Source: Candidatus Kuenenia stuttgartensis
GTDB taxonomy: Bacteria; Planctomycetota; Planctomycetia; Isosphaerales; Isosphaeraceae
Direction of reading: 5' to 3'
Assembly: GCA_945865635.1 (NCBI GenBank)
Contig: CAMBEP010000014.1
Location: 28,266-92,265, forward strand
Length of the DNA stretch: 64,000 nt
The notes beneath the pieces are model-generated. The model saw nothing but the letters and a program-made list of their open reading frames with translations. It was not told the origin of the DNA and made no database searches. Both the position numbers and the translations under genes were made by a program. Positions 1 through 9,526 of this stretch are shown here, in pieces; position 1 is the first letter of the stretch, and each line of letters opens with the position of its first letter.

Positions 1-939
1 TTTCGGAACATATTCCCCGAGCACGGTTTTGATCCCATTTTCATCGAGCTTTGGGTCGGAAACAATCATTGGGAACGGGAACGATGTCTCTGGCCAGATG
101 ATCAAATCGAGGCTCTTCTCCGATTTGATCGCCTTTTGGATCAATCCCCGGTAGATATTCAAGAGATCATCATGATTGGGGTTGAGGCGTCGCGACTGGG
201 GCACGTCTGACTGTAGCAAAGCCAGTGTCGGACCAGGCTTAAACTGGGCTGTCAATATGCGAACCTGCCCATAAACCACCGTCAGAAGCAGGCTCGACAA
301 GGCCACCATCACCCCTCTGCGCCAGCACTTGGGAGCATTCATCCAAGTCCATTGCCCGGCAAAGAACCACTCGGCAGCCAGTGCCTGAACAGCGACCAAG
401 AGGAGACTGAGCATCGAGGCCCCGCCGATGTCGGAGATCTGAATCAGCCATGTCTGGCGGAACTGGGTATGAGCCACATGATACCAAGGGAAGCCGGTGA
501 GATAGTACTCACGGGCAATCTCCTGAAAACCCCAGACAGCAGGCCAGACGACCCATAAAGGCCATCGATTCCGGATATACAACCGGCGCACCAGCACGGC
601 CATGATAGGCCACCAGACAGCCAGAACCAACGACATGACCAACCAACCGGGCCAGGCACTGGGGTCTGATAGCCGCACCCACTGAATGGCCAGAACCCAA
701 AACGCCAGACCGCCCGTTAAAGCGACTCGAAGTGTTCGCCTGAATGAGAGTTGCGGGTGATCAACCCAAACTCCAAACCACGGCACCAGCGCCACCCAGG
801 CCATCCACCAGAAACCCGTCGGCGGGAAGGCTGACCAAAGCAAAACACCGCTCAGGCCTGCACGCATTTCAGGCAGCCAGCCTGAATTCGGCTTATTGGC
901 GATCCATGATGTGTCTGGAGGGCTATTGGCGTCATCCAT
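1..939 (-). CDS. lnt: Apolipoprotein N-acyltransferase, 3' end cut by window edge
   Basis: The frame stays open from an ATG at 939 to the window edge, giving the first 313 residues. The N-terminus (AFPPTGFWWMAWVALVPW) and the run of hydrophobic segments over residues 25-220 fit the membrane half of Lnt, which moves a third acyl chain onto the N-terminal cysteine of lipoproteins at the periplasmic face. The nitrilase-like half starts near residue 240, and LDLIIWPETSFPFP carries the expected catalytic Glu. The Lys and Cys of the triad lie beyond the edge. It follows moeA by 24 bases on the same strand, so it is probably the last gene of a pabA-moeA-lnt transcript. Confidence 0.9.
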   Translation of the reverse strand, partial: MDDANSPPDTSWIANKPNSGWLPEMRAGLSGVLLWSAFPPTGFWWMAWVALVPWFGVWVDHPQLSFRRTLRVALTGGLAFWVLAIQWVRLSDPSAWPGWLVMSLVLAVWWPIMAVLVRRLYIRNRWPLWVVWPAVWGFQEIAREYYLTGFPWYHVAHTQFRQTWLIQISDIGGASMLSLLLVAVQALAAEWFFAGQWTWMNAPKCWRRGVMVALSSLLLTVVYGQVRILTAQFKPGPTLALLQSDVPQSRRLNPNHDDLLNIYRGLIQKAIKSEKSLDLIIWPETSFPFPMIVSDPKLDENGIKTVLGEYVPK

Positions 940-963
940 AACGTACTCTGTAAAATCCTTTTT

Positions 964-2202
964 TTACGGCAAAAGCGGCAGGAATGAGACGTTCGAACCC
1001 GCCGCCAGGCGACATGGTCCGCCAGGCACCAGGATGAAACCATCGGCAAGTGCAGCGCCCCTAAGGTCATTTGATCCGGCCCAGCTCACAGGTTCGGCTG
1101 CCATTCGGTCGTGCCTTCTGGAGAGTCGGGCTGGGATGTAAGAAGGCCGCTCGTCCCGATTTTCAACGGCGTCCGCCAGTGTCACAGTTCGATGAGCCAC
1201 TGGTTCTGTAGAGATACCTCGAAGAGCCAAGATGGCGGGCTTGACGAACAGAAGAAAATTCACCACCACACTCACTGGGTTGCCGGGCAGGCCGAAGACC
1301 AAAACCTTACGTATCGGCTTCTGGCCCAGTTCTTCTGCCGAGTGCCTCACACCAAACCAGAGCGGCTTACCAGGCTTGAGACGGATTTTATGAAACACGG
1401 GCTCGACACCAAGGGAGGCCAAGGTGTCGGGCACCAGGTCTGCCTCGCCGGCTGAAACCCCACCCGTCACAATCAGGATGTCTGAATAGAGGCCGGCCGA
1501 TAAACTCTCGGCAAGTGATTGCGGATCATCTTTGGCAATCGGCAGCACTTCGGGCAGCCCACCGGCCTGCTCGATCAGCGAACGCAGAACATAAGCATTC
1601 GAATTCCGAATCTGGGCTGGCCCGGGCTGCTGGTCAATTTCAACCAGCTCATCGCCAGTTGGTACAATGCGAATCCGAGGCTGGGGCACAATTCGGACCC
1701 GTGTCCTTCCAACCGATCCCAAAACGCCAATCGCGGCCCCATTGAGTCTCAGCAACTTAGGCAAAATGACCTCTCCAGAGGCAATTTCGCGGCCCCTGGG
1801 CAGGACATTCTGGCCGGCTTTGATGTGCCTGTCAAACGGGAGCCGGATCTGTTCCGTAGGGATCGTCTCAACCTGTTCCCACATGACCACGGAATCCGCA
1901 CCCATGGGCAAAGGCGCGCCGGTCATGATCCGGGCCGTCTGGCCAGGCTCCAGACCAATCGTTGGAAACCTTCCAGCACGAATGGTTTGGGTAACCTGAA
2001 AGTCGCGCAGCCCAAGGCCAGCTTCCTCAGAATTCAAGGCATATCCATCCACCAGGGCCTTATCAAACGGAGGCAAGTCCTGGTCCGCCAGAACATCTTC
2101 GGCGAGAATGGCCCCCAGCGCTTCTTCAATCGATCTCTCGGCCGGCTGCAGGGCCTGACACCAGGTCATGACTTGGCGAAATGCTTCGTCTGAGTTCAGC
2201 AC
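964..2202 (-). CDS. moeA: Molybdopterin molybdenumtransferase MoeA
   Basis: 412 residues, the usual MoeA length. Family signatures read in order: DLPPFDKALVDGYAL near residue 41, TGAPLPMGADSVVMWE near 95, VTGGVSAGEADLVPDTL near 245 and FGLPGNPVSVVVNFL near 305. MoeA inserts molybdate into adenylylated molybdopterin in the cytoplasm to finish the molybdenum cofactor. The start is a GTG at 2202 whose codon overlaps the last seven bases of the upstream amidotransferase gene, which points to translational coupling. No other cofactor gene (moaA, moaC, mogA) is visible here. Confidence 0.93.
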   Translation of the reverse strand: MLNSDEAFRQVMTWCQALQPAERSIEEALGAILAEDVLADQDLPPFDKALVDGYALNSEEAGLGLRDFQVTQTIRAGRFPTIGLEPGQTARIMTGAPLPMGADSVVMWEQVETIPTEQIRLPFDRHIKAGQNVLPRGREIASGEVILPKLLRLNGAAIGVLGSVGRTRVRIVPQPRIRIVPTGDELVEIDQQPGPAQIRNSNAYVLRSLIEQAGGLPEVLPIAKDDPQSLAESLSAGLYSDILIVTGGVSAGEADLVPDTLASLGVEPVFHKIRLKPGKPLWFGVRHSAEELGQKPIRKVLVFGLPGNPVSVVVNFLLFVKPAILALRGISTEPVAHRTVTLADAVENRDERPSYIPARLSRRHDRMAAEPVSWAGSNDLRGAALADGFILVPGGPCRLAAGSNVSFLPLLP

Positions 2203-2831
2203 GACTTGGTATCTCCAGTAGGGACGGATTTTTGTAGCGTATCAACGAGTCCCGCTGGCCACGGACGATCGACAAAATTGGCGAGCAGTTTGATCCCATC
2301 AAGTGTCAAAAAACTTTCCGGGTGATATTGCACACCCTCCATCGGAAATTGCTTGTGCCGCACGCCCATGATTTCCTTCTGATCCGTCCAGGCCACCACT
2401 TCAAGCTCGGGGGGAACGTGGTCCGGATGGATCACCAGACTATGATAACGCGTTGCTTCAAAAGGGCTTGCAATTCCACGATAAAGCCCCTTGCCATCAT
2501 GAAAGATCATGGATGTTTTGCCGTGCATGATGCGTGGAGCACGCACCACAAGCCCGCCCAGCGCCTCGCCCATGCACTGATGACCCAGGCAGACTCCAAG
2601 AATCGGAATCTTCGCACCAAACCGGCGAATCACCTCGCAAGAAATCCCTGCTTCCTCCGGCGTGCACGGGCCAGGAGAGATGATAATTCGCTCTGGCGAA
2701 AGCGTTTGAATCTCATCCAAAGTGATCTGGTCATTGCGGCGAACCAACACCTCAAGTGCGGGATCAATCTCGCCCAGCCTTTGGACAAGATTATAGGTGA
2801 ACGAGTCGTAGTTATCGATCAGAAGGATCAT
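2196..2831 (-). CDS. pabA: Glutamine amidotransferase subunit of anthranilate / aminodeoxychorismate synthase
   Basis: 211 residues, a class I glutamine amidotransferase. The nucleophile motif ILGVCLGHQCMGEALGG is near residue 77, and the His/Glu pair sits in GVQYHPESFLT near residue 167. The N-terminus ILLIDNYDSFTYNLVQ is characteristic of TrpG/PabA. It supplies ammonia from glutamine to a chorismate-using partner subunit (TrpE or PabB), which is not in the window, so PabA and TrpG cannot be told apart and many bacteria share one protein for both. The ATG at 2831 is followed seven codons later by the conserved NYDSF. Its stop overlaps the moeA start. Confidence 0.92.
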   Translation of the reverse strand: MILLIDNYDSFTYNLVQRLGEIDPALEVLVRRNDQITLDEIQTLSPERIIISPGPCTPEEAGISCEVIRRFGAKIPILGVCLGHQCMGEALGGLVVRAPRIMHGKTSMIFHDGKGLYRGIASPFEATRYHSLVIHPDHVPPELEVVAWTDQKEIMGVRHKQFPMEGVQYHPESFLTLDGIKLLANFVDRPWPAGLVDTLQKSVPTGDTKSC

Positions 2832-3126
2832 GCCTTGGTTCCGGGCCGGTCGGTTCTGGCCAAGTCAAGCGATTGTCAATTTCTGTGGATCAAGCCGATT
2901 GATCAACGTGTATCAAACGCGATGACATTCAGCATCCTAACGATCAGGCTAAGCCTTGGGAAGATGCGATGCAGGCTTTCTGCTCGCACCAACTGGATTC
3001 ATGTGTCATGTTAAGTATGGATGGATCGCGCACTGACCAGCGGCCACATGCCCCTGATTGCTCGATCTTGGGGATCGCCAAGAGCGGATTTTTCGGAACG
3101 CGAACAAGCCCACGGAGATCACGGAT

Positions 3127-3585
3127 ATGATCAACCTTATTGCAATCGGTTTAAGTTGTCTGGTTCTCTCCGCGGGCCATACGCCTCCGGAAGGTGGCGA
3201 ACTCGGTCCCGGGCCCGGCCAAGGCTGGGGCTTCCCAAACGGAAATCCTGACGGATACGGTTATTGGTCGCAAGGTAGCAAATTGCCGATCTGCCAAGGC
3301 CGAACCACAGAGTTTTATGTACAGCGATATATGATGGTTCCTGGCTACCAATTGGTATTCCCACAGTATTACAACCCTTATGTCATGCGCTCGCAGAGAT
3401 TTATTCCCTACACCGGCTGTGGCGGCTGCCACCCCTTCTCTCCTGAGATCATACCGACCCGACTCTCAATGACGCCTTACGACGAACTTCCAGCCAGCAA
3501 TGTTCAAGTCGTAAATGTACCCAGATTCTCCGGTGTCTCCGAAACCGAACCCATCAACTCCGGATCTTCAGGCCTCTTGCCCTAA
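3127..3585 (+). CDS. Small secreted hypothetical protein
   Basis: 152 residues from an ATG at 3127, preceded by GGAG at 3114-3117. I preferred this to an upstream start at 3058 because it exposes a signal peptide (MINLIAIGLSCLVLSAGH). The mature part is rich in Gly, Pro, Tyr and Phe (GPGPGQGWGFPNGNPDGYGYW), has a CGGCH motif near residue 98, and ends in a Ser/Pro-rich tail. CGGCH resembles a c-haem site, but one motif in a compositionally odd protein is weak evidence for haem. No family was recognised. It stands alone and is followed by a clear terminator. Confidence 0.6.
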   Translation: MINLIAIGLSCLVLSAGHTPPEGGELGPGPGQGWGFPNGNPDGYGYWSQGSKLPICQGRTTEFYVQRYMMVPGYQLVFPQYYNPYVMRSQRFIPYTGCGGCHPFSPEIIPTRLSMTPYDELPASNVQVVNVPRFSGVSETEPINSGSSGLLP

Positions 3586-3629
3586 TTTTCTCAACTCCGA
3601 CTCAAAAAAAACGCTCTCTGAACAACTCG

Positions 3630-3658
3630 CAGGCAACCTTAAGGTTGCCTGTTTTTTT
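3630..3658 (+). terminator. Rho-independent terminator
   Basis: An 11-bp perfect stem with no extra loop (CAGGCAACCTT / AAGGTTGCCTG, 3630-3651) is followed by seven T. It lies 45 bases after the stop of the small secreted protein gene and separates it from glpK. Confidence 0.85.
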
Positions 3659-3852
3659 GTTTGTATCCCAACCTGACTGTCATCCGGGGCTTTAGACGAA
3701 TTGCCCTTATGGCCAACAATTTTTTCAAGATATTTCCATCAAACCGCCTTTTCTGCTTGTGATTTCCCATCCAAACCCATAGATTGAAGCCCATCTTCCC
3801 GCACTCAAAAAAAAACACCAGTGCTTGCAATTCTTTTCAAGGAGCTTTATCC

Positions 3853-5364
3853 ATGCCCTCATCTCAACCTGCTGACTGCCTACTGGTGATTGATCAAGGC
3901 ACGACCAGCACGCGAGCCATTGTTTTTGACACCTATGCCAATCCCCTCGGCACAGGTCAATATGAAGTTCCGCTTGCCTATCCACAAAGCGGCTGGGTCG
4001 AGCAGACGGCCTCCGACCTGATCCACTCATCAGCCGCTGCCGTGGCAACCGCAATCTCTGCCAGCGGAATTGATTCCAGCCGAATCGCCGCCATCGGCCT
4101 GACCAATCAGCGCGAAACCACGGTTGTCTGGGATCGTATCCAAGGGCAAGCCATTGCTCCAGCCATAGTCTGGCAAGACCGCCGAACGGCTGAAACCTGC
4201 CGGTCGCTTGCAACTCATCGAGACTTGGTCCGCCAGAAAACAGGTCTCGAACTCGACCCCTATTTCTCGGCCACCAAGATTGCCTGGATCCTCCACAACA
4301 ATTCCGGCTCAAACCTGCGTGCCCAGCAGGGCGAATTGCTCTTCGGCACCGTCGATTCGTTTCTGATTTACCACATGACCAGCGGCCTGACACACGCCAC
4401 CGATGTGACCAACGCCTCACGCACCATGCTCATGGATCTGGCCACTGCCAAGTGGGACCCCTCACTTTGCGAACTCTTCGGTGTGCCTACCTCCATGCTG
4501 CCTGAAATCCGGCCCAGTGTCGGCTCATTTGGTGTGACCAAGGGCTTGGGCTGGCTGCCCGACGGCATTCCCATCATGGGCGTGGCCGGCGACCAGCAAG
4601 CCAGCCTTGTCGGGCAAGGCTGCTTCCAGGCCGGCCAGACCAAATGCACCTATGGCACCGGCGCTTTTTTACTGACCCACACCGGCAATAAAATCGGTAG
4701 ATCAAAAAATGGCCTGCTCACCACTCGCGCCGCTACCCTGACGGACGGCCAGCCCCAATTCGCACTCGAAGGCAGCGTCTTTGTTGCCGGTGCTGCGGTG
4801 CAGTGGCTTCGCGATGGCCTGAAGGCCATCGATTCCGCCCCTGCAATCAACCCACTCGCCGAACAAGCCGATCCCGCCTCAGACCTACTCTTCGTCCCTG
4901 CCCTGACCGGCCTGGGTGCCCCCTACTGGAACCCTGAAGCCCGCGGCACCATCTTCGGCCTGACCCGATCCACCTCCCAGGCCGACATCGCTCGGGCCAC
5001 CCTTGAAGGAGTCGCCTTCCAGGTGGCCGACCTGATCGACGCCATCGTGGCCGACACCGGCCAGCCACTCACCGACATGAGTGTCGACGGCGGCATGTCC
5101 GATAGCGACCTGTTCCTCCAGTTGCAATCCGACATCCTCGGCTTCCCCATGCGCCGCAGTCTCCAGCGCGAGGCCACTGCACTTGGTGCAGCCGTTCTGG
5201 CTGGTCTTGGCATCGGGCTTTGGGCCTCTGTCGAACAGGCGTTTGCAACCCACACCACAGCACAAAAACGTTTCACACCGGCCCGCGACAACTCATGGAG
5301 AGCCTCTGCCATGGCCCGCTGGCGAAGGGCAATCGCTGCCGTCAATCAATTCTACAGCCATTAA
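3853..5364 (+). CDS. glpK: Glycerol kinase
   Basis: 503 residues from the ATG at 3853, which has AAGGAGC ending nine bases upstream; the frame is open further upstream but without a better start. FGGY-family signatures are clear: the phosphate-binding IDQGTTSTRAIVFD at residue 13, GWVEQ near 54, NQRETTVVWD near 87, GVAGDQQASLVGQGCF near 245, and the adenosine-binding VDGGMSDSDLFLQLQ near 415. The enzyme phosphorylates glycerol to sn-glycerol 3-phosphate in the cytoplasm. No glpF or glpD is adjacent. A DUF4432 gene follows after 83 bases on the same strand. Confidence 0.95.
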   Translation: MPSSQPADCLLVIDQGTTSTRAIVFDTYANPLGTGQYEVPLAYPQSGWVEQTASDLIHSSAAAVATAISASGIDSSRIAAIGLTNQRETTVVWDRIQGQAIAPAIVWQDRRTAETCRSLATHRDLVRQKTGLELDPYFSATKIAWILHNNSGSNLRAQQGELLFGTVDSFLIYHMTSGLTHATDVTNASRTMLMDLATAKWDPSLCELFGVPTSMLPEIRPSVGSFGVTKGLGWLPDGIPIMGVAGDQQASLVGQGCFQAGQTKCTYGTGAFLLTHTGNKIGRSKNGLLTTRAATLTDGQPQFALEGSVFVAGAAVQWLRDGLKAIDSAPAINPLAEQADPASDLLFVPALTGLGAPYWNPEARGTIFGLTRSTSQADIARATLEGVAFQVADLIDAIVADTGQPLTDMSVDGGMSDSDLFLQLQSDILGFPMRRSLQREATALGAAVLAGLGIGLWASVEQAFATHTTAQKRFTPARDNSWRASAMARWRRAIAAVNQFYSH

Positions 5365-5447
5365 GATTGGCCAACTTCAGCCACTTTCCATTAGAATCGC
5401 ATTTCACCCATCTCGATCCTTTTTTGCCCATCGAAGGTACAAATACC

Positions 5448-6587
5448 ATGTCGACCGTTGTCCTGACCGATGTCTCCAAGAATATTGCCTCTGATCACGC
5501 CTCGATCCAGTCCATCGGAGGTGTCACCGCCACACTCCACACGCTTCAGGGCGGCAGGCGGCAGGGTGTCCAACTGCTCGAACTGAGCAACAGTCGCTTC
5601 CAAGTCTCCATCATCCCCACTCGCGGCATGGGCCTCTGGAAGGCCAGACTCGACGACCTGCCCGTCGGCTGGGAATCGCCTGTAAAAGATGGGCCGGTCA
5701 ATCCCTCATTTGTCAATCAGGCCGCCCTGGGTGGCCTTGGCTGGCTTGAGGGCTTTGACGAAATGATGGTCCGCTGTGGCCTCACCCAAAATGGGCCACC
5801 TTCGCCGGTCACCGAACCTTTCGCTATCGGCCTGCATGGCCTGATCGCCAACCGCCCTGCACATTTCCTGGCTGTGCATGAAGAGGCCGATCGCCTCATC
5901 GTCGAAGGCCATGTTGATGAAACTTGCCTGTTCGGAATGAACCTCAGGCTCGTCACTCGCATCACACTTTTAAAAGACTCCACCCGCCTTGAAGTCGAAG
6001 ACGAAATCATCAACATGGGCAATGGCATGGCCGACCTCCAATTGCTCTATCACTGGAACTTCGGTCGCCCTTGGCTTGATGGCGGCGCCCAGTTCGTTTC
6101 GCCTGCTGTGGAAGTCATTCCACGCGACAAAATCGCCGCCCGCGGTGTCAACAGTTACGATATCTACGACGAGCCCATGGTGGGGTATCACGAACAAGCC
6201 TTCTTTTTCAAACTCAAAGGCGAACCCGATTCGAACAAGACCACCGTCATGCTCCGAAACGACGCCGGCAACAAAGGCCTGGCCCTTCGGTTCGACCTTG
6301 ACCAACTCCCCTACTTCACGCTCTGGAAGAACACGGCTGGCTATCAAAATGGCTATGTCACTGGGCTTGAGCCCGCCACCAACTTCCCCAACCCCAAGCC
6401 ATTCGAAAAAACTCAGGGTCGCGTCATCCAGCTCATGCCGGGAGCCCGACACCTGGCCGTCAGTTCGCTCGAAGTTCTGCCTGAAAAAGGCGATGTCGAT
6501 CGTGTCCAACACGAAATCGACCGAATCCGTAACGGCACAAAACCATTCGTACACCACGAACCAGTCGCCCCCTACGCCGTCGTTTAA
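5448..6587 (+). CDS. DUF4432 family protein (aldose 1-epimerase-like fold)
   Basis: 379 residues starting at MSTVVLTDVSKN (ATG 5448). The upstream part of the open frame overlaps glpK and looks like out-of-frame coding sequence, so I discarded it. The segment FQVSIIPTRGMGLWKARLDDLPVGWESP near residue 50 and LLYHWNFGRPWL near residue 200 are typical of DUF4432, a group related to galactose mutarotases. The sugar substrate cannot be read from the sequence. Placement after glpK suggests carbohydrate use, but co-transcription is an inference. No signal peptide is visible. Confidence 0.85.
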   Translation: MSTVVLTDVSKNIASDHASIQSIGGVTATLHTLQGGRRQGVQLLELSNSRFQVSIIPTRGMGLWKARLDDLPVGWESPVKDGPVNPSFVNQAALGGLGWLEGFDEMMVRCGLTQNGPPSPVTEPFAIGLHGLIANRPAHFLAVHEEADRLIVEGHVDETCLFGMNLRLVTRITLLKDSTRLEVEDEIINMGNGMADLQLLYHWNFGRPWLDGGAQFVSPAVEVIPRDKIAARGVNSYDIYDEPMVGYHEQAFFFKLKGEPDSNKTTVMLRNDAGNKGLALRFDLDQLPYFTLWKNTAGYQNGYVTGLEPATNFPNPKPFEKTQGRVIQLMPGARHLAVSSLEVLPEKGDVDRVQHEIDRIRNGTKPFVHHEPVAPYAVV

Positions 6588-6787
6588 TCCAATCCAGCAC
6601 GCCTGAATCCAAAACGGGCATAACTCACCACCTGCCGGCCATCAGTTCACAGACCATTGATTTGGACTGCGTTCCTGATGGCCTTCTGGCTTGGTATTTA
6701 TCGTGCCTTTGGGTTATGCTTGAATCCTCATGCGATCATTCTTACCGATTGAGTCTTCATCCCCCCTGCTGAGAATTCCCAAAGCTG

Positions 6788-8125
6788 ATGCACCATTCAC
6801 CAAACCCAATCTGGGCACTGCCTTTTCTAGCCATTCTCACAGCCATCGCCATTCTGCCTCTGGTGCACAGAACCGCCCACGCATGGGAAAAAAACTCCAA
6901 TAAACTTTACCTCAGCCTGGTTTTATCACTCATCACACTGGCCTATTACTCCACTCGCTCGTTCGGCTTTCACGACGCCGCCCCAGGCTATGACAGCGTC
7001 CGGGCCGTGCTCAAGCACGCCGTTATCGAAGATTATATCCCCTTCGTCATTCTGCTCTTTACATTATACGTTGCCGCAGGCGGACTCCGACTGGACGCCG
7101 ACCTGCTCGCCACACCCACCAATAATACAATCCTTCTGGGTATCGGTGCCCTGCTCGCCAGCCTCATCGGCACCACAGGTGCTTCGATGCTGATGATCAG
7201 GCCTGTTTTGCAAACCAACTCGGAACGAACCAAAGTCTCGCACACCATCGTCTTTTTCATCTTTCTCGTCTCAAATATCGGTGGCCTTTTAACACCCATC
7301 GGCGACCCACCCCTCTTTCTGGGCTATCTCCAGGGTGTCCCATTTCTCTGGACATTGCGACTCTTCCCTTATTGGTTAGGCTGCATTTCAACATTGCTGG
7401 CCGTCTACTGGGTCTGGGATTCCAAGGTCTATCGCTCAGAACCCTATCGCGCCTTGGCCGCCGACCGCGCCATGCAAATAAAACCCCGAATTCGCGGGCA
7501 AGTAAACTTCCCAATTTTAGCCCTGATTATCTTATGCGTCGCCCTGCTTGTGCCAGGTCAAAAAATCGGCGGCTATATCGTGCCCGAGAATTCGCGCGAT
7601 CTGGCACTGCTTTTACTGGCAGCCATTTCTCTAGTCCTGACCCCAAAAAAAGTCCGGAACGATAATCTGTTTAATTATGGGGCGATCCAGGAAGTGGCCG
7701 CCCTGTTTTTGGGCATTTTCATCACCATGCAGGTGCCTATGGAAATATTGAAAGCCAAGGGCCCAAGCCTGGGGCTGGAAAAACCAATCGAATTCTTCTG
7801 GGCCAGCGGCGGACTTTCAAGCTTTCTGGACAACGCACCAACCTACCTGGTTTTTCTTGAAACTGCGAAAACCCTGCCTGTCGCCAGTGGTGTGGAGATA
7901 TTAAAATTATCCACCGGCGAAGTGGCTGCATCCCTCTTGGCCGCAATTTCCCTGGGCGCCGTCTTCATGGGTGCCAACACCTATATTGGCAATGGCCCCA
8001 ACTTCATGGTCAAGTCCATCGCCGAGCAGGCCGGCGTAAAAATGCCCAGCTTCTTCGGCTATATGGCCTATAGCATCGGCATCCTGATCCCTCTGTTCCT
8101 GCTTGTCAGCCTATTCGGGCTTTAA
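6788..8125 (+). CDS. NhaD/ArsB-type sodium:proton antiporter
   Basis: 445 residues, almost entirely hydrophobic, with about 11-12 membrane segments. LIGTTGASMLMIRPVLQTN near residue 135, SNIGGLLTPIGDPPLFLGYLQG near 162 and FLDNAPTYLVFLE near 345 are the conserved re-entrant or ion-binding stretches of the ion transporter superfamily, and together they match NhaD-like Na+/H+ antiporters better than citrate carriers. It would act in the cytoplasmic membrane in sodium and pH homeostasis. It stands alone, with 200 quiet bases before it and the 3' end of the opposite-strand gene just touching it. Confidence 0.85.
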   Translation: MHHSPNPIWALPFLAILTAIAILPLVHRTAHAWEKNSNKLYLSLVLSLITLAYYSTRSFGFHDAAPGYDSVRAVLKHAVIEDYIPFVILLFTLYVAAGGLRLDADLLATPTNNTILLGIGALLASLIGTTGASMLMIRPVLQTNSERTKVSHTIVFFIFLVSNIGGLLTPIGDPPLFLGYLQGVPFLWTLRLFPYWLGCISTLLAVYWVWDSKVYRSEPYRALAADRAMQIKPRIRGQVNFPILALIILCVALLVPGQKIGGYIVPENSRDLALLLLAAISLVLTPKKVRNDNLFNYGAIQEVAALFLGIFITMQVPMEILKAKGPSLGLEKPIEFFWASGGLSSFLDNAPTYLVFLETAKTLPVASGVEILKLSTGEVAASLLAAISLGAVFMGANTYIGNGPNFMVKSIAEQAGVKMPSFFGYMAYSIGILIPLFLLVSLFGL

Positions 8126-8502
8126 TTCTGCCCTGAAAATCGTTGCTCCTCAAAACTCTGCAACTCCTCAAGGATTTTCTCGTCCGCCTCGACCAATTTC
8201 CCCATTGCCAATCGACCCATCCGTTCGCCAATTTCTTTGGACGACAACCACAAAGCTTCCTCGCCAATCCGGATCTTGATCCGATTTCTCAATTGCAACT
8301 CTGCCAGTCTGGATCGGTCCCGATTTTTCAACCTCTCCCTGTATTTCCAAATCATCACCATCAACAATACAATCCCTATGCCTGCCGTCATCAGCCAAAT
8401 ACCATCCCAAGAATCATAAGAACTTGGCCCGTCTTCTACCAATGGCGTTTGCATCCATGGCGGAGCAGGTGCAGGCGGCCATCGTGTTATTGTTTTTTGC
8501 AT
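8122..8502 (-). CDS. Small single-pass membrane protein next to DUF58
   Basis: 126 residues. GGAG eight bases before the ATG at 8502 favours this start over the GTG at 8511. A short Pro-rich N-terminus leads into one membrane helix (IWLMTAGIGIVLLMVMIW, about residues 35-52), then a charged, probably helical cytoplasmic tail of about 70 residues. The gene starts two bases after the DUF58 stop, so the two are almost certainly translated together. DUF58 genes often sit with small DUF4381-like or vWA membrane proteins; this could be a short DUF4381-type partner, but I cannot assign it firmly. Its last bases overlap the antiporter gene 3' end. Confidence 0.65.
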   Translation of the reverse strand: MQKTITRWPPAPAPPWMQTPLVEDGPSSYDSWDGIWLMTAGIGIVLLMVMIWKYRERLKNRDRSRLAELQLRNRIKIRIGEEALWLSSKEIGERMGRLAMGKLVEADEKILEELQSFEEQRFSGQN

Positions 8503-8504
8503 GG

Positions 8505-9485
8505 TTAGCACTCCGAATTTCCAGAGCCACGCCGCAGCCAGCAGGCAATCTGCAATTCAGGCACTGGCCAATCGCTGGAAAGGCCAAGGATCGGCATTCC
8601 AGCTTCTCGCGACCATCGCTGCAACCGGTTCTGATGTTCTTCAACGGAAATCTGTGATCGAGCCTTGATCATTTCACCTGTTTCGCAATCCTTCAGATGA
8701 CTGGTTTCAAAGTACTTTTGATTATCCGCAGATCGAGCGCAGATTCCACGCAATTGAAACTGCCCAAAACTTTCGTTAAAACACCTGGGCTCCGGCAACC
8801 AGAGAAAGTCGCTGACCCAAAACACCCAGGCTCCCGGACTCACTGATTCTGACCATCCACCCAAATCATTCCAATTGGTTTGTCGATTCTTTGGCTGAAA
8901 CTTGGCTAGCTCCGCAATAATTCCACCAAGCTTGTCACGCCCCTTCAAGCTTTTCAGATGCAACTCCACCCGATCGCTCACCAGCAATAAATCCACTGTC
9001 ATTTGCCGGGATAAAGCCGAGGCCGCAATAATCAACGCCACTTCAAATACAAAATCCATCGGCCGCCTGATATTCGATTCCCCACCCTCAAACCAGAGAC
9101 TCGCCGAAACGTCCACCACAATCACCACCGGCAATTGCGATTCCGCCTCCCAAAGCCTCACCATAGGCACCCTTGTCCTTGCCGTCGCCCGCCAGTCAAT
9201 AAATCTCGGATCGTCTCCCGGCTCATAATTCCGATAGCCTGCAAATTCGCCCGCAAACCATTCCCCATTGACATGCCCTGTTGTTTGATCGCCAGCCGAA
9301 TTGCCCCTCAAATTCCGCATCTGTTGCCGAAATCGTAACGCCCGACCTGTATCAGGAAAATGGATCACCGACGAACGCGACCATACATCGGCCACCTGTG
9401 AAGGCCTGTAACGCCAAGGCTCCATAAGAATCCTACGCACCGGCCTGCTCCATACAATCGATCGAATCCAGCTTATGAATGACAT
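8505..9485 (-). CDS. DUF58 domain-containing protein
   Basis: 326 residues. The DUF58 hallmark GEFAGYRNYEPGDDPRFIDWRATAR occupies residues 78-102 (longer than one motif but contiguous), followed by a von Willebrand A-like strand VVIVVDVSASLWF with a MIDAS-type DxSxS near residue 125. Such proteins usually work with MoxR AAA+ ATPases in assembly or metallation of other complexes. No moxR gene is adjacent, which is unusual. The small membrane protein gene follows immediately. A GH57 gene lies 41 bases upstream on the same strand; a functional link is doubtful. Confidence 0.9.
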   Translation of the reverse strand: MSFISWIRSIVWSRPVRRILMEPWRYRPSQVADVWSRSSVIHFPDTGRALRFRQQMRNLRGNSAGDQTTGHVNGEWFAGEFAGYRNYEPGDDPRFIDWRATARTRVPMVRLWEAESQLPVVIVVDVSASLWFEGGESNIRRPMDFVFEVALIIAASALSRQMTVDLLLVSDRVELHLKSLKGRDKLGGIIAELAKFQPKNRQTNWNDLGGWSESVSPGAWVFWVSDFLWLPEPRCFNESFGQFQLRGICARSADNQKYFETSHLKDCETGEMIKARSQISVEEHQNRLQRWSREAGMPILGLSSDWPVPELQIACWLRRGSGNSEC

Positions 9486-9526
9486 GCCTTTTCCCTCACT
9501 TGTCTTACCCCGCCAGGCCCGGAAAT

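Noticed and set aside
3415..3432. CGGCH in the small secreted protein as a haem site
   Set aside because: One CxxCH in a Gly/Pro/Tyr-rich orphan without a cytochrome-like fold is not enough.
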